From Sphaerisporangium krabiense (GTDB taxonomy: Bacteria > Actinomycetota > Actinomycetes > Streptosporangiales > Streptosporangiaceae): a DNA stretch of 64,000 nt. The stretch spans positions 6,363,874-6,427,873 of the forward strand of contig NZ_JACHBR010000001.1 in assembly GCF_014200435.1 (NCBI RefSeq), written 5' to 3'. The notes under the pieces were generated by a model. The model ran no database searches. It worked only from the letters and a program-made list of their open reading frames with translations, and had not been told where the DNA came from. Below are positions 28,402 through 36,180 of this stretch, in pieces (the first letter of the stretch is position 1; the number at the start of each line of letters is the position of its first letter). The position numbers were made by a program, and so were the translations under genes.

Positions 28402-29211
28402 GTGCCGGACGACGAGGCCTTCCCCGTCCCGGAGTCGCCGAAGATCGACACCTCTGTGCCGCATTCGGCGCGCATCTGGAACTACTGGCTCGGCGGCCGG
28501 GACAACTACCCCGTCGACCGGGAGGCCGGCGACGGCTTCGCGCGGGTCTTCCCCGGCATCGAGCGGCTCGCCCGGGCGTCCCGGCACTTCCTCAGCCGCG
28601 CGGTGCGTCACCTGGCGGGCGAGGCCGGGATCCGGCAGTTCCTGGACGTCGGCACCGGTCTGCCCACCGTGGACAACACCCACGAGGTGGCCCAGCGGGT
28701 GGCCCCGGAGTCGCGCGTCGTCTACGTCGACAACGACCCGCTGGTGCTGGTGCACGCCCACGCCCTGCTCACCGGCACCCCGCAGGGCGCGACGAGCTTC
28801 ATCGACGCCGACCTGCGCGACCCCGAGGCGATCCTCGCCGCCGCCGGCCGCACCCTGGACCTGACGCGGCCGGTCGCGCTGGTCCTCATGCAGATCACCG
28901 GGCACGTCCACGACACCGCCGAGGCGCACGCCCTGGTGCGCCGCCTGATGGCCGGGCTGCCGTCCGGCAGCTACCTGGCGTTCAACGACAGCTCCGACAC
29001 CAGCGCGGCCAACCTGGAGGCCACCCGCCGGTACAACGAGTCCGGCGCGGCGCCGTACCACCTGCGCAGTCCCGCCGAGCTCGCCGGCTTCTTCGACGGG
29101 CTGGAACCGGTCGAGCCGGGCGTGGTGCCGATCGCCCGATGGCGTCCCGAGGTGGACCCGTCCGCCATCGTCGATGTGGACGCATGGGGAGGAGTCGCAA
29201 TAAAACCATGA
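28402..29211 (+). CDS. PF04672-family SAM-dependent methyltransferase (paralog 1)
   Basis: 269 residues, GTG start. The family marks are ARIWNYWLGGRDNYPVDREAG near residue 25, the SAM-binding loop FLDVGTGLPTVDNTHEVA near residue 75, VYVDNDPLVLVHA and the C-terminal FFDGLEPVEPGVVPIARWRP. It is one of three paralogs in ten kilobases and the most divergent, with Trp-Asn-Tyr-Trp and Arg where the others have (M)YDY(Y/F) and Lys. The family is abundant in Streptosporangiales and Streptomyces and no physiological substrate is known to me. It is followed by paralog 2 after 95 bases. Confidence 0.92.
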   Translation: MPDDEAFPVPESPKIDTSVPHSARIWNYWLGGRDNYPVDREAGDGFARVFPGIERLARASRHFLSRAVRHLAGEAGIRQFLDVGTGLPTVDNTHEVAQRVAPESRVVYVDNDPLVLVHAHALLTGTPQGATSFIDADLRDPEAILAAAGRTLDLTRPVALVLMQITGHVHDTAEAHALVRRLMAGLPSGSYLAFNDSSDTSAANLEATRRYNESGAAPYHLRSPAELAGFFDGLEPVEPGVVPIARWRPEVDPSAIVDVDAWGGVAIKP

Positions 29212-29306
29212 TCCGCGACGCGCCATGAAGAATCCGGTAATCACGCCCACATGATCGATAGATTGGTCGGTAGCGGAAGATCGTACGACTTGGGGGAGGC
29301 GGCGAC

Positions 29307-30122
29307 GTGACCGAACGGGAGAGGGCTCACCCCTGGGTCGTCGACCCCACCACTCCCAGCGTCGCCCGCATGTACGACTACTATCTCGGCGGCAAGGACA
29401 ATTTCGCCGCCGACCGCGAAGCCGCCGAAAAGATCATAAAGCTGGTGCCGAACGCCAGGGAGATCGCGCGCGCCAACCGCGCCTTCCTGCGCAGGAGCGT
29501 GCGCGTCATGGTCGAGTCCGGCATCGACCAGTTCCTGGACATCGGCACCGGCCTGCCCACCCAGGAGAACGTGCACCAGGTGGCGCAGCGAGTGAACCCG
29601 GACGCGCGCGTCGCCTACGTCGACAACGACCCGATCGTGCTCGCCCACGCCCGCGCCCTGCTCGCCGACAACGCCGGCACCGTCGTCGTCTCCGCCGACA
29701 TGCGCGACCCGCGGGGCATCGTGGACCACCCCGAGGTGCGCGCCCACCTGGACCTCGACCGGCCGGTGGGGCTGCTGCTCCTGGCCATCCTGCACTTCGT
29801 CGTCGACGACGCCGAGTCCGTCCAGATCGTCCGCACGCTGCGCGGCGCCATGGCCCCGGGGAGCACCCTGGCGATCTCGCACATCACCCCTGGCGACCTC
29901 AGCGAGGAGGACATCCGGCGGGGCCGCGACGTCTACACCTCGACCGCCACGGGCGGGATCGTCCCGCGCACCCACGCGCGGATCCGCTCGTACTTCGAGG
30001 GCTTCGAGCTGCTCGCGCCCGGCGTGGTGCCGGTGGAGGAGTGGCGTCCCGACCCCGAGACGGTGATCCTCCCGCACCGGGGCGGCATCGGCTTCATGGG
30101 CGCCGTCGGCCTGCTCGCCTGA
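29307..30122 (+). CDS. PF04672-family SAM-dependent methyltransferase (paralog 2)
   Basis: 271 residues, GTG start with GGGGGAGG upstream. It carries RMYDYYLGGKDNFAADREAAEK, the SAM loop FLDIGTGLPTQENVHQVA, and AYVDNDPIVLAHARALL, and is closer to paralog 3 than to paralog 1. The core is a class I Rossmann methyltransferase fold. Its promoter region (29212-29306) is less GC-rich than its surroundings. Substrate unknown. Confidence 0.93.
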   Translation: MTERERAHPWVVDPTTPSVARMYDYYLGGKDNFAADREAAEKIIKLVPNAREIARANRAFLRRSVRVMVESGIDQFLDIGTGLPTQENVHQVAQRVNPDARVAYVDNDPIVLAHARALLADNAGTVVVSADMRDPRGIVDHPEVRAHLDLDRPVGLLLLAILHFVVDDAESVQIVRTLRGAMAPGSTLAISHITPGDLSEEDIRRGRDVYTSTATGGIVPRTHARIRSYFEGFELLAPGVVPVEEWRPDPETVILPHRGGIGFMGAVGLLA

Positions 30123-30227
30123 GCGAAGGCGCCGCCGCGCGTCCCCGCCTCCTGGAAAACCTGGAGAACCGGTGGGCGAACGCCCGGCGAAGATCTCCAC
30201 GCCCCCGCCGGATGTCATCATGAGGCG

Positions 30228-30590
30228 ATGGACGAGGGCATTCTCCTGGTGGACGACCACCCGGGATTCCGCCGCATGGCCCGCCGGCTCCTGGAGGCCG
30301 GCGGGCTCCGCGTGATAGGGGAGGCGGCCGACGGGCGGCAGGCCGTGGCCCTGGCCGCCGAGCTGCGCCCCGAGGTCGTGGTCCTCGACGTCCTGCTGCC
30401 CGACATCGACGGCTTCGCCGTGGCCGCGCTGCTCGCCGAACTGCCCGACCCCCCGGTGGTCGTCCTGATCTCCAGCCACTCGCCCCTGGAGCTCGGGGCC
30501 GAGGCGGGCGCCCCGAACGTGCGCGGCTTCCTGCCCAAGGACGAGCTGACCGCCGAGCGCCTCGCCGAGCTGGCCGGATTACGCCCGTGA
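30228..30590 (+). CDS. Stand-alone response-regulator receiver domain
   Basis: 120 residues, ATG start: a single CheY-like receiver with no output domain. The acidic pair is in LLVDDHP, the phospho-acceptor Asp in VVVLDVLLPD (about residue 49) and the conserved Lys in FLPKDEL. Its stop overlaps the kinase GTG by four bases. A receiver without output next to a full kinase/regulator pair suggests a phosphate sink or a modulator competing for the same kinase. Confidence 0.9.
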   Translation: MDEGILLVDDHPGFRRMARRLLEAGGLRVIGEAADGRQAVALAAELRPEVVVLDVLLPDIDGFAVAALLAELPDPPVVVLISSHSPLELGAEAGAPNVRGFLPKDELTAERLAELAGLRP

Positions 30591-32413
30591 CCACGCCCCT
30601 CCCTTCCCCGGCCGCCGTCGCCCCGCCGCCCGCGGGAACGGAGGGCACGCGACGGCGGCACGGCGCCCTGGTCCTGGCCGGGCTCGCCCTCACCGCCGCG
30701 GACGTCTGGTTCGCCGCCCGCTGGGGCGCCGCGGAGCCGCTCTTCTACGTCAAGGAGGTCACCCAGATCCTGGTGTGGCTGGCCGCGGGATTCCTGGTGG
30801 AGCGGGTGCGCCCCGGCACGCCCATGGGCGTCCTGATGGCCCTGCTCGGCGTGCTGCTCGCCGCCGACGCGCCCGCCGCGTTCGCGCTGGAGGCCGGCGG
30901 CGCCGGGATGCGCGTCCTGATCACCGTCGCGCTGCTGCTCACGGCGCTCCAGCTCCCGCTCGGCGCGCACGTCTTCCTCGCCTACCCCTCCGGCGTCATC
31001 CGCGACCGCATGGGACGGGTCGTCATGCGCGCCGGCTACGCCTTCGGCGCCCTCACCGCCCTGACGCTGCTCCTCGCCGGGCCCGCCGTGCCGGTGCAGG
31101 GCTGCCGCGACGTGTGCGCGCCCATGCCGCTGCTCGACGCCCCCGGCCTCGCCGAGGCCGCGGCCCGCGGCGTCTCGCTCGGGACCGCGGTGCTCGTGCT
31201 GGTCGGCGGTGGCGTGATCGTACGGCGGGCCGTCCGCGCCGGGGCCAGGGAACGGCGGCTGCTGGCCTTCCCCGCCACCGCGATGGTCGCCACCGCGCTG
31301 CTGTGGGCGGCGGTCGGCCTGCTGGCCGCCAGGGCGCCGGGCGACTGGTCCGCCGGGGCCGACTCCACCCTGGCGCTCGCCCAGTTCGCCGCGCTCGTCG
31401 CGGTGCCCGCCTCGTTCTTCCTCGGCCTGCTGCGCGAGCGGCTGGACGAGGCGCGGGTGTCCGACCTGGTCAGGGAGATCGCCGCCATGCCCGCCGAGCG
31501 GCTCGGGCCCGCGCTGGCGGAGGCGCTCGGCGACCCCCACCTGCGGGTCGCCTTCCCGGTGCCCGGCGGGTACGTCGACGCCTCCGGGACGCCGGTGGAG
31601 GTGCCGGTGGAGCTGGACCCGCGCCGGTTCACCGTCGTCGGCGACCCCCGGGCCCCGGTCGCGGTGCTCCTGCACGACCCCAGCCTGCGCACCGAGCCCG
31701 CGCTGCTGGAGGCCGTCAGCGCCACCGCGCGCCTCGCCCTGGAGAACGCCCGGCTGCAGGCCGCGGTGCGGGCGCGGCTCGCCGAGGTGCGGGCCTCGCG
31801 CGCCCGCATCGTGGCGGCGGGCGACGAGGCGCGGCGCAGGCTCGAACGCGACCTGCACGACGGCGCGCAGCAGCGCATGCTCGCCGTCGGCCTCGCCCTC
31901 AACCTGCTGCGCCAGGGCCTGGGCGAGGCGAGCGCCGAGACGCTGGACCTGCTGCGCGAGGCCGAGGAGGAACTGCACGCGGCGACGCGCGAGCTGCGCG
32001 AGCTGGCGCGCGGCATCCACCCCGCCGTGCTCACCATCCAGGGGCTGCGCGCCGCGCTGCACCAGCTCGTCCTGCGCGCCGGGCCCACGGCGAGCCTGCG
32101 GGTGGGGGAGCTGCCCCGCCTGCCCGAGGCGGTGGAGGCCACGGCCTACTTCGTCGCCGCCGAGGCGCTGACCAACGCGCTGCGGCACGCGGCGGCCCGC
32201 CGCGTGGAGGTCGCCGCCACGGTCGCGGACGGCAGACTGGTCGTCTCGGTGTCCGACGACGGCGCGGGCGGCGCGGCCCCGCGCCCCGGCTCGGGCCTCG
32301 CCGGGCTCGCCGACCGGGTCGCCGCCGTGGACGGCGTGTTCACCCTGCACAGCCCGCCGGGGACGGGCACCGTGCTCACCGTGGAGCTCACCGTGGAGCC
32401 GTCATGCGCCTGA
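30587..32413 (+). CDS. NarL-class sensor histidine kinase with multi-span membrane sensor
   Basis: 608 residues. About seven hydrophobic segments fill residues ~25-280. The middle region (~285-385) resembles a GAF-like linker; the HisKA_3 dimerisation box RRRLERDLHDGAQQRM carries the phospho-acceptor His (about residue 424). The HATPase domain has the N box EALTNALRHA, SDDGAG and GSGLAGLADRVA. There is a CRDVC pair in an external loop near residue 175. The signal is unknown. The gene is coupled on both sides to response-regulator genes. Confidence 0.92.
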   Translation: MTTPLPSPAAVAPPPAGTEGTRRRHGALVLAGLALTAADVWFAARWGAAEPLFYVKEVTQILVWLAAGFLVERVRPGTPMGVLMALLGVLLAADAPAAFALEAGGAGMRVLITVALLLTALQLPLGAHVFLAYPSGVIRDRMGRVVMRAGYAFGALTALTLLLAGPAVPVQGCRDVCAPMPLLDAPGLAEAAARGVSLGTAVLVLVGGGVIVRRAVRAGARERRLLAFPATAMVATALLWAAVGLLAARAPGDWSAGADSTLALAQFAALVAVPASFFLGLLRERLDEARVSDLVREIAAMPAERLGPALAEALGDPHLRVAFPVPGGYVDASGTPVEVPVELDPRRFTVVGDPRAPVAVLLHDPSLRTEPALLEAVSATARLALENARLQAAVRARLAEVRASRARIVAAGDEARRRLERDLHDGAQQRMLAVGLALNLLRQGLGEASAETLDLLREAEEELHAATRELRELARGIHPAVLTIQGLRAALHQLVLRAGPTASLRVGELPRLPEAVEATAYFVAAEALTNALRHAAARRVEVAATVADGRLVVSVSDDGAGGAAPRPGSGLAGLADRVAAVDGVFTLHSPPGTGTVLTVELTVEPSCA

Positions 32414-33060
32414 TCATCGCCGAGGACTCGCTGCTGGCAAGGGAAGGGCTGAACCGCCTGCTGGGCGGGCTCGGCCACCAGGTCGTCGCCACGGCGACCC
32501 GCGCCGAGCAGGTGCTCGGCCTGGTCGCCCGGCACGCCCCCGACGCGGTCGTGCTGGACATCCGCCTCCCCCCGACCTTCACCGACGAGGGGCTGCGCCT
32601 GGCCGCCGCGATCCGCCGCAGGCACCCCCGGGTGGCGGTGCTCATCCTGTCCCACTACCTGGAGAACTCCTACGCCGCCGCGCTGCTGGAGAACGGCGCC
32701 GCCCGGCTCGGGTACCTGCTCAAGGAGCGCCTGCTCGACGCGGCCATGCTCGACGAGGTGCTGCGCCGCCTGCACGGCGGCGGCACCGCCGTGGACCCCG
32801 ACGTCGTGGCCCACCTGCTCGCGCCCCGTCGCGAGCACGACGCCCTCGCCCGCCTCACCGGGCGCGAGCGCGACGTGCTGGCGCTCATGGCGCAGGGCCT
32901 GTCGGACCGGGGCATCGCCGACCGGCTCGCCCTGTCGGTCACGACCGTCGGCACCCACACGCACAACGTGTTCCGCAAGCTCGGCATCGGCGACGCCCCG
33001 GCGAGCAACCGGCGCGTCAACGCCGTCCTCGCCTACCTCACCGGCCGCGTCGAGGCGTGA
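32404..33060 (+). CDS. NarL/LuxR-type DNA-binding response regulator
   Basis: 218 residues. The receiver has AEDSLLAREGL, the acceptor Asp in VVLDIRLPP (about residue 52) and LLKERLL. The C-terminal LuxR-type helix-turn-helix reads LTGRERDVLALMAQGLSDRGIADRL followed by TVGTHTHNVFRKLGI. The ATG overlaps the kinase stop by ten bases, so this is the cognate regulator. Its last 23 bases overlap the convergent exonuclease gene. Confidence 0.93.
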   Translation: MRLIIAEDSLLAREGLNRLLGGLGHQVVATATRAEQVLGLVARHAPDAVVLDIRLPPTFTDEGLRLAAAIRRRHPRVAVLILSHYLENSYAAALLENGAARLGYLLKERLLDAAMLDEVLRRLHGGGTAVDPDVVAHLLAPRREHDALARLTGRERDVLALMAQGLSDRGIADRLALSVTTVGTHTHNVFRKLGIGDAPASNRRVNAVLAYLTGRVEA

Positions 33061-33976
33061 GGGCGTCAGGGGAGATCAGTCCGGCGAACTCCGGCGGGGT
33101 GAGGATGGGGACGCCGTAGGCGCGTGCCGTGCCCGCCTTGCGGGAGAGCGTGTCGGGGTCGGCGGCCACCAGCACGCGCACGCGCCGGGTCACGCGCGGG
33201 TGCACGGTGTACCCGGCGCGCTCGGCGCGCGTCTCCCAGTCCTCCCGGCCGCCGGGCAGGTCCCCGGTGAACGCCACCAGGTCGCCCGGCCTCAGCCGCA
33301 GGTCCGGGCCCGCCCGCCGGGTGCGGGGACCGGCGGCGCCGCGCCGCACCCAGGGCAGGTCGGGGCCGGGCGGCGCGGGCCAGACGGTGGCCGCGGCGGC
33401 CTCCAGCCGCTCGCGCCACCCGCCGGATAATCGGATGTAGTGGCGCAGCAGCCCGGCGGCGGCCCGGGCGTCGGCGAGCGCGTCGTGGTGGTCCTCCAGC
33501 GGCACGCCCGCCAGCGCGCAGCAACGCGCCAGCCCCCGCCCGCCGTACGGGAGGAACCGCGCGGCCTCGGCCATCGTGCAGACCCCGAGCTCGGTGCGCA
33601 GCGGCGCGCGGACGCCGAGCCGTTCGAACTCGCGGGCCAGGAAACCGACCTCGAAGGGCAGGTTGTGCGCGGCGAGGACGCGCCCGCGCAGCAGCCCGGC
33701 GAGCCGGCGCGCGACCTGCCCGAAGGCGGGGGCGAGGCGGACGTCGGCGGCGCGGACGCCGTGGACGTGCTGGGGCCCGAGGTCGCGGCCGGGGTTCACC
33801 AGCGTGTTCCACTCGCCGGTGACCTCGCCGGCGGGGCTCAGGTGGACGACGCCGATCTCTATCACGCGGTCGTGCCACGACGACCGCAGGCCGGTCGTCT
33901 CCAGGTCGACCACCGCGTAACCGGGCGGGCCCGCCGTCTCGGGAGAACTCGCGGGATCCGCGAGATCGTGCGCCAT
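33038..33976 (-). CDS. DnaQ-like 3'-5' exonuclease with C-terminal BRCT domain
   Basis: About 312 residues from the ATG at 33976, which has AAAGG seven bases upstream; an in-frame ATG at 34003 adds nine residues. The exonuclease core has the DEDD motifs VVDLETTGL, AAHNLPFEVGFL and HDALADARAAA (DEDDh type). Residues ~215-300 resemble a BRCT domain (DLVAFTGDLPGGREDWETRAERAGY, VLVAADPDTLSRKAGTARAYGVPIL). Such proteins are annotated as DNA polymerase III epsilon-like exonucleases and probably act in DNA repair. It overlaps the convergent response-regulator gene by 23 bases. Confidence 0.9.
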   Translation of the reverse strand: MAHDLADPASSPETAGPPGYAVVDLETTGLRSSWHDRVIEIGVVHLSPAGEVTGEWNTLVNPGRDLGPQHVHGVRAADVRLAPAFGQVARRLAGLLRGRVLAAHNLPFEVGFLAREFERLGVRAPLRTELGVCTMAEAARFLPYGGRGLARCCALAGVPLEDHHDALADARAAAGLLRHYIRLSGGWRERLEAAAATVWPAPPGPDLPWVRRGAAGPRTRRAGPDLRLRPGDLVAFTGDLPGGREDWETRAERAGYTVHPRVTRRVRVLVAADPDTLSRKAGTARAYGVPILTPPEFAGLISPDALTPRRGR

Positions 33977-34281
33977 CGGATCGCCTTTCGGTCGCCGCCT
34001 CATCCGATGATCTCACCCGGCACGGGGCCGATGATCACGGAAACGGGGGACCGTGACCGGCTCGTCACCGGGCGCGGGACGGGCCGGTCACCGATGTGGC
34101 GACGGGGGAGGGACGCGGGGGATGACGGGGACGGGACGCCGCGCTGCCGCATCATTCCCTCATCATGTCCCGGCGCGCCGGGAAGCGGGCGGGAAACGGA
34201 TTTCGCGGTGAACGGCGGACGCGGCGGCGGTCCCGTGACCACCGCCGCGTCCGTGTCCGCGCGGCTCCCGCCGCGAAGGGC

Positions 34282-34470
34282 TCAGCCCCAGGGCGTGTTG
34301 CCCCGCCACACCGTGTGCGGCGAACTCGTGTGAGCGTGGTCGGAGATGCGCACCACGTGCGGCGACGCGGCATGGGCCGAGGTCATGGCGCCGGCCGTCA
34401 CGAACCCCCCGGTGGCGACGACGGCGACGACGATGAGCCGGGTCGTGAATTGTCTGACGTGATCCCTCAT
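34282..34470 (-). CDS. Small secreted peptide
   Basis: 62 residues, ATG at 34470 with GAGGGG about eight bases upstream. Residues 1-34 are a signal peptide (basic start, hydrophobic LIVVAVVATGGFVTAGA, SAHA cleavage region). The predicted mature peptide of ~28 residues is rich in His, Ser and Thr and ends in NTPWG. I recognise no family. The ribosome-binding site and signal peptide support a real gene. Confidence 0.6.
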   Translation of the reverse strand: MRDHVRQFTTRLIVVAVVATGGFVTAGAMTSAHAASPHVVRISDHAHTSSPHTVWRGNTPWG

Positions 34471-35101
34471 TGCAGCGGTCCCCTCGTCTGCGGCGGCTTC
34501 GCGTCCTGCCGCTTCCCTGCTCGCGTCGCCAACGTATTCGCGGCCGCTATCCGACCCCTATCCGCGCGCTTCCGTGGCGCTATGGCGGCGCCCACCGCGT
34601 CGTTCGGGTCGCGCGACTTTACGTTAAACAGGCCGTCGTTCCGTGCCCGCTTGAGCACGGATGTCGCCGTGCGGGAAGGTGGCGGGAGCGATCCGGCGCC
34701 TCCGGTCGCCCGTTTGGACGGGGCGGACGGGGTAAGGCGTATCTCGGACGGAACCGGAGGGCGTGAGGTGTCTCGACCCCGGCCTGCGATGGGGACCGCG
34801 CGAGCCGTCCCCACGGGACGCGGGCGCCCGGCCTCCGGATGGCAGGAAGTTGCCAGGCTCCTGCAACTTGCTGCCACCGATCCGCATGGTCCCGGGGCGG
34901 CGCTTCGCGCAGAGTGGTACACGGGAGTGCCGAGTGGTACCGCTTCGGGAAGGCGCGCGCACGTCGAGGACGGGCCTGGGCCGCGGGTGCTTCCGCCTGC
35001 CGGGCTTGGCCCGGTCGTGTGTCCCGGCCTCGGCGGATTCCGGCTCTCCGGCCGTCGCGCGACAACCGCGGCATCCGAGATCGCGACCAAGGAGGTGCGA
35101 G
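34471..35101. promoter_or_regulatory. 630-base non-coding region with operator-like repeats
   Basis: No supported gene. Two repeat systems stand out: an inverted repeat AAGTTGC (34847-34853) / GCAACTT (34863-34869), and a direct repeat GAGTGGTAC at 34912-34920 and 34932-34940, exactly 20 bases (two helical turns) apart. Both lie 160-260 bases upstream of the small gene at 35102. They look like binding sites for dimeric regulators, but I cannot name one. Confidence 0.45.
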
Positions 35102-35278
35102 ATGACCCACCCATCCGCGTCACGCGACGGGTCCGAGCGACGGGCCGATCCCGCGCGAGAGGGGATCTTCACCGGACGCGCCGGCAGGCAGGGACCGCCC
35201 GGTCTGCCAGGCCACGACGGCGGGACGTCTCCCGGCCGCCCCACCGGCAGGACCCACGGTGCCGAGCGGACGGGGTAA
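35102..35278 (+). CDS. Small Gly/Pro/Arg-rich protein of unknown function
   Basis: 58 residues with a near-ideal ribosome-binding site, AAGGAGG, six bases before the ATG, which is why I accept it. The sequence is hydrophilic and probably disordered, with a short collagen-like GRQGPPGLPG stretch. Its stop is two bases before the GTG of the next gene, so the two are translationally coupled. Function unknown. Confidence 0.6.
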   Translation: MTHPSASRDGSERRADPAREGIFTGRAGRQGPPGLPGHDGGTSPGRPTGRTHGAERTG

Positions 35279-35280
35279 CC

Positions 35281-35691
35281 GTGGTGAGCAGAGGCTGGGA
35301 CATGTATCTGCACACCCTCGACCAGTACCTCACCCGCTTCCCCGGGCGGTTCGCGCTCGTGGTCTACTCGCCTCCGGCGCGGCGCATCCGCGATGAGCCC
35401 CTCTGGACCGTGCTGGAGCGCGGTCTCGGGCTCAACGGACCGGTGGTCAGGGGCGACCGGGTCCGCCTGGCGCCCGAGGGTCTCACCCCGATCGAAGGCG
35501 TCGCCGACTACGTGGCCCCGCACTTCCTCGGCGTGCGCACCGGCGACGGGCTCTACCGGTTCATCGAGGGCTCCAAGTCCACGGTCGTGATCGGCCACCA
35601 CATCTTCTCCGACAGCGTCGACCCGGCGGACAACGAGCGCATGTGGCTCGGCTGGCTCCTCGCCCTGTTCGAGCCGGACGACTCCCGATGA
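35281..35691 (+). CDS. Conserved-looking hypothetical protein, 136 residues
   Basis: The start is a GTG at 35281 or 35284 (an ATG at 35302 is also possible). The protein is soluble with an even mix of residues and ordered-looking blocks (FPGRFALVVYSPPARRI, WTVLERGLGLNGPVVRGDRVRL, STVVIGHHIFSD, MWLGWLLALFEPDD). It has no signal peptide or helix-turn-helix that I can see. I do not recognise a family. The much longer open frame upstream (from 34165) reads as non-coding. Confidence 0.65.
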   Translation: MVSRGWDMYLHTLDQYLTRFPGRFALVVYSPPARRIRDEPLWTVLERGLGLNGPVVRGDRVRLAPEGLTPIEGVADYVAPHFLGVRTGDGLYRFIEGSKSTVVIGHHIFSDSVDPADNERMWLGWLLALFEPDDSR

Positions 35692-35751
35692 CGGACGCGG
35701 CGGTCGCCGCGGGCGGGAGATGCGGCCGTCGCCCTAGAAGGTCACCAAGGA

Positions 35752-35982
35752 ATGCGCGAGACGACAGACGCCGGACACCCCGCCGATGACCGGCGCACCG
35801 ACAGGGAAGCCACCGACGACGGGAAGGACGACGTGACGGACATGGAGACGCACGCGGGCGGCGCCGCCACCACGCCACCCGGCGACGCCCTGGGCGCGCC
35901 GGACCCGGACGCGCCCGACGCCGGCCAGGAAGGGCGCGGATCCGGGAAGTCGTTCCTCCTGGGGCTCGCCTGGTGGCCCTGA
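35752..35982 (+). CDS. Small acidic protein with hydrophobic Trp-Trp-Pro C-terminus
   Basis: 76 residues from the ATG at 35752. A shorter 49-residue form could start at the GTG at 35833, which has AAGGA upstream. The N-terminal part is acidic and disordered; the last ~14 residues switch to GSGKSFLLGLAWWP. That layout, acidic leader plus short hydrophobic aromatic tail, is like a ribosomal peptide precursor, but no modification enzyme is adjacent. Two strong hairpins follow before the convergent MFS gene. Confidence 0.5.
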   Translation: MRETTDAGHPADDRRTDREATDDGKDDVTDMETHAGGAATTPPGDALGAPDPDAPDAGQEGRGSGKSFLLGLAWWP

Positions 35983-36065
35983 TGCCACGGGCCGGGGCCG
36001 CCGCGAGGTGAGCCCTCGGGCCCGTGCCACGACTCGGCGTCCGCGTGCCGGGAGCCGGGTGAATC

Positions 36066-36111
36066 CCGGCGTGCCGGTGCCCGTTGGTGCGGCGGAGCAC
36101 CGGCACGCCGG
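36066..36111. terminator. Strong 15-bp hairpin between convergent genes
   Basis: CCGGCGTGCCGGTGC (36066-36080) and its exact complement (36097-36111) flank a 16-base loop. It lies between the stop of the small acidic-protein gene and that of the convergent MFS gene. Actinomycete terminators often lack a U run, so bidirectional termination is likely. Confidence 0.75.
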
Positions 36112-36118
36112 CCGTGCC

Positions 36119-36146
36119 GCCGGAGTCCCGCCCGCCGGACTCCGGC
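36119..36146. terminator. Second 10-bp hairpin between convergent genes
   Basis: GCCGGAGTCC (36119-36128) pairs perfectly with 36137-36146 around an 8-base loop and is followed on the + strand by GTCTTTCCCCC. It lies seven bases beyond the first hairpin and probably acts with it. Confidence 0.7.
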
Positions 36147-36180
36147 CGTCTTTCCCCCGTCCCGGTCGGCCGGGGCGGTC

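Noticed and set aside
34165..35280. In-frame upstream extension of the 136-residue hypothetical gene
   Set aside because: The translation is Arg/Gly-rich with no coding character and covers the repeat-bearing intergenic region; good local starts exist at 35281-35302.
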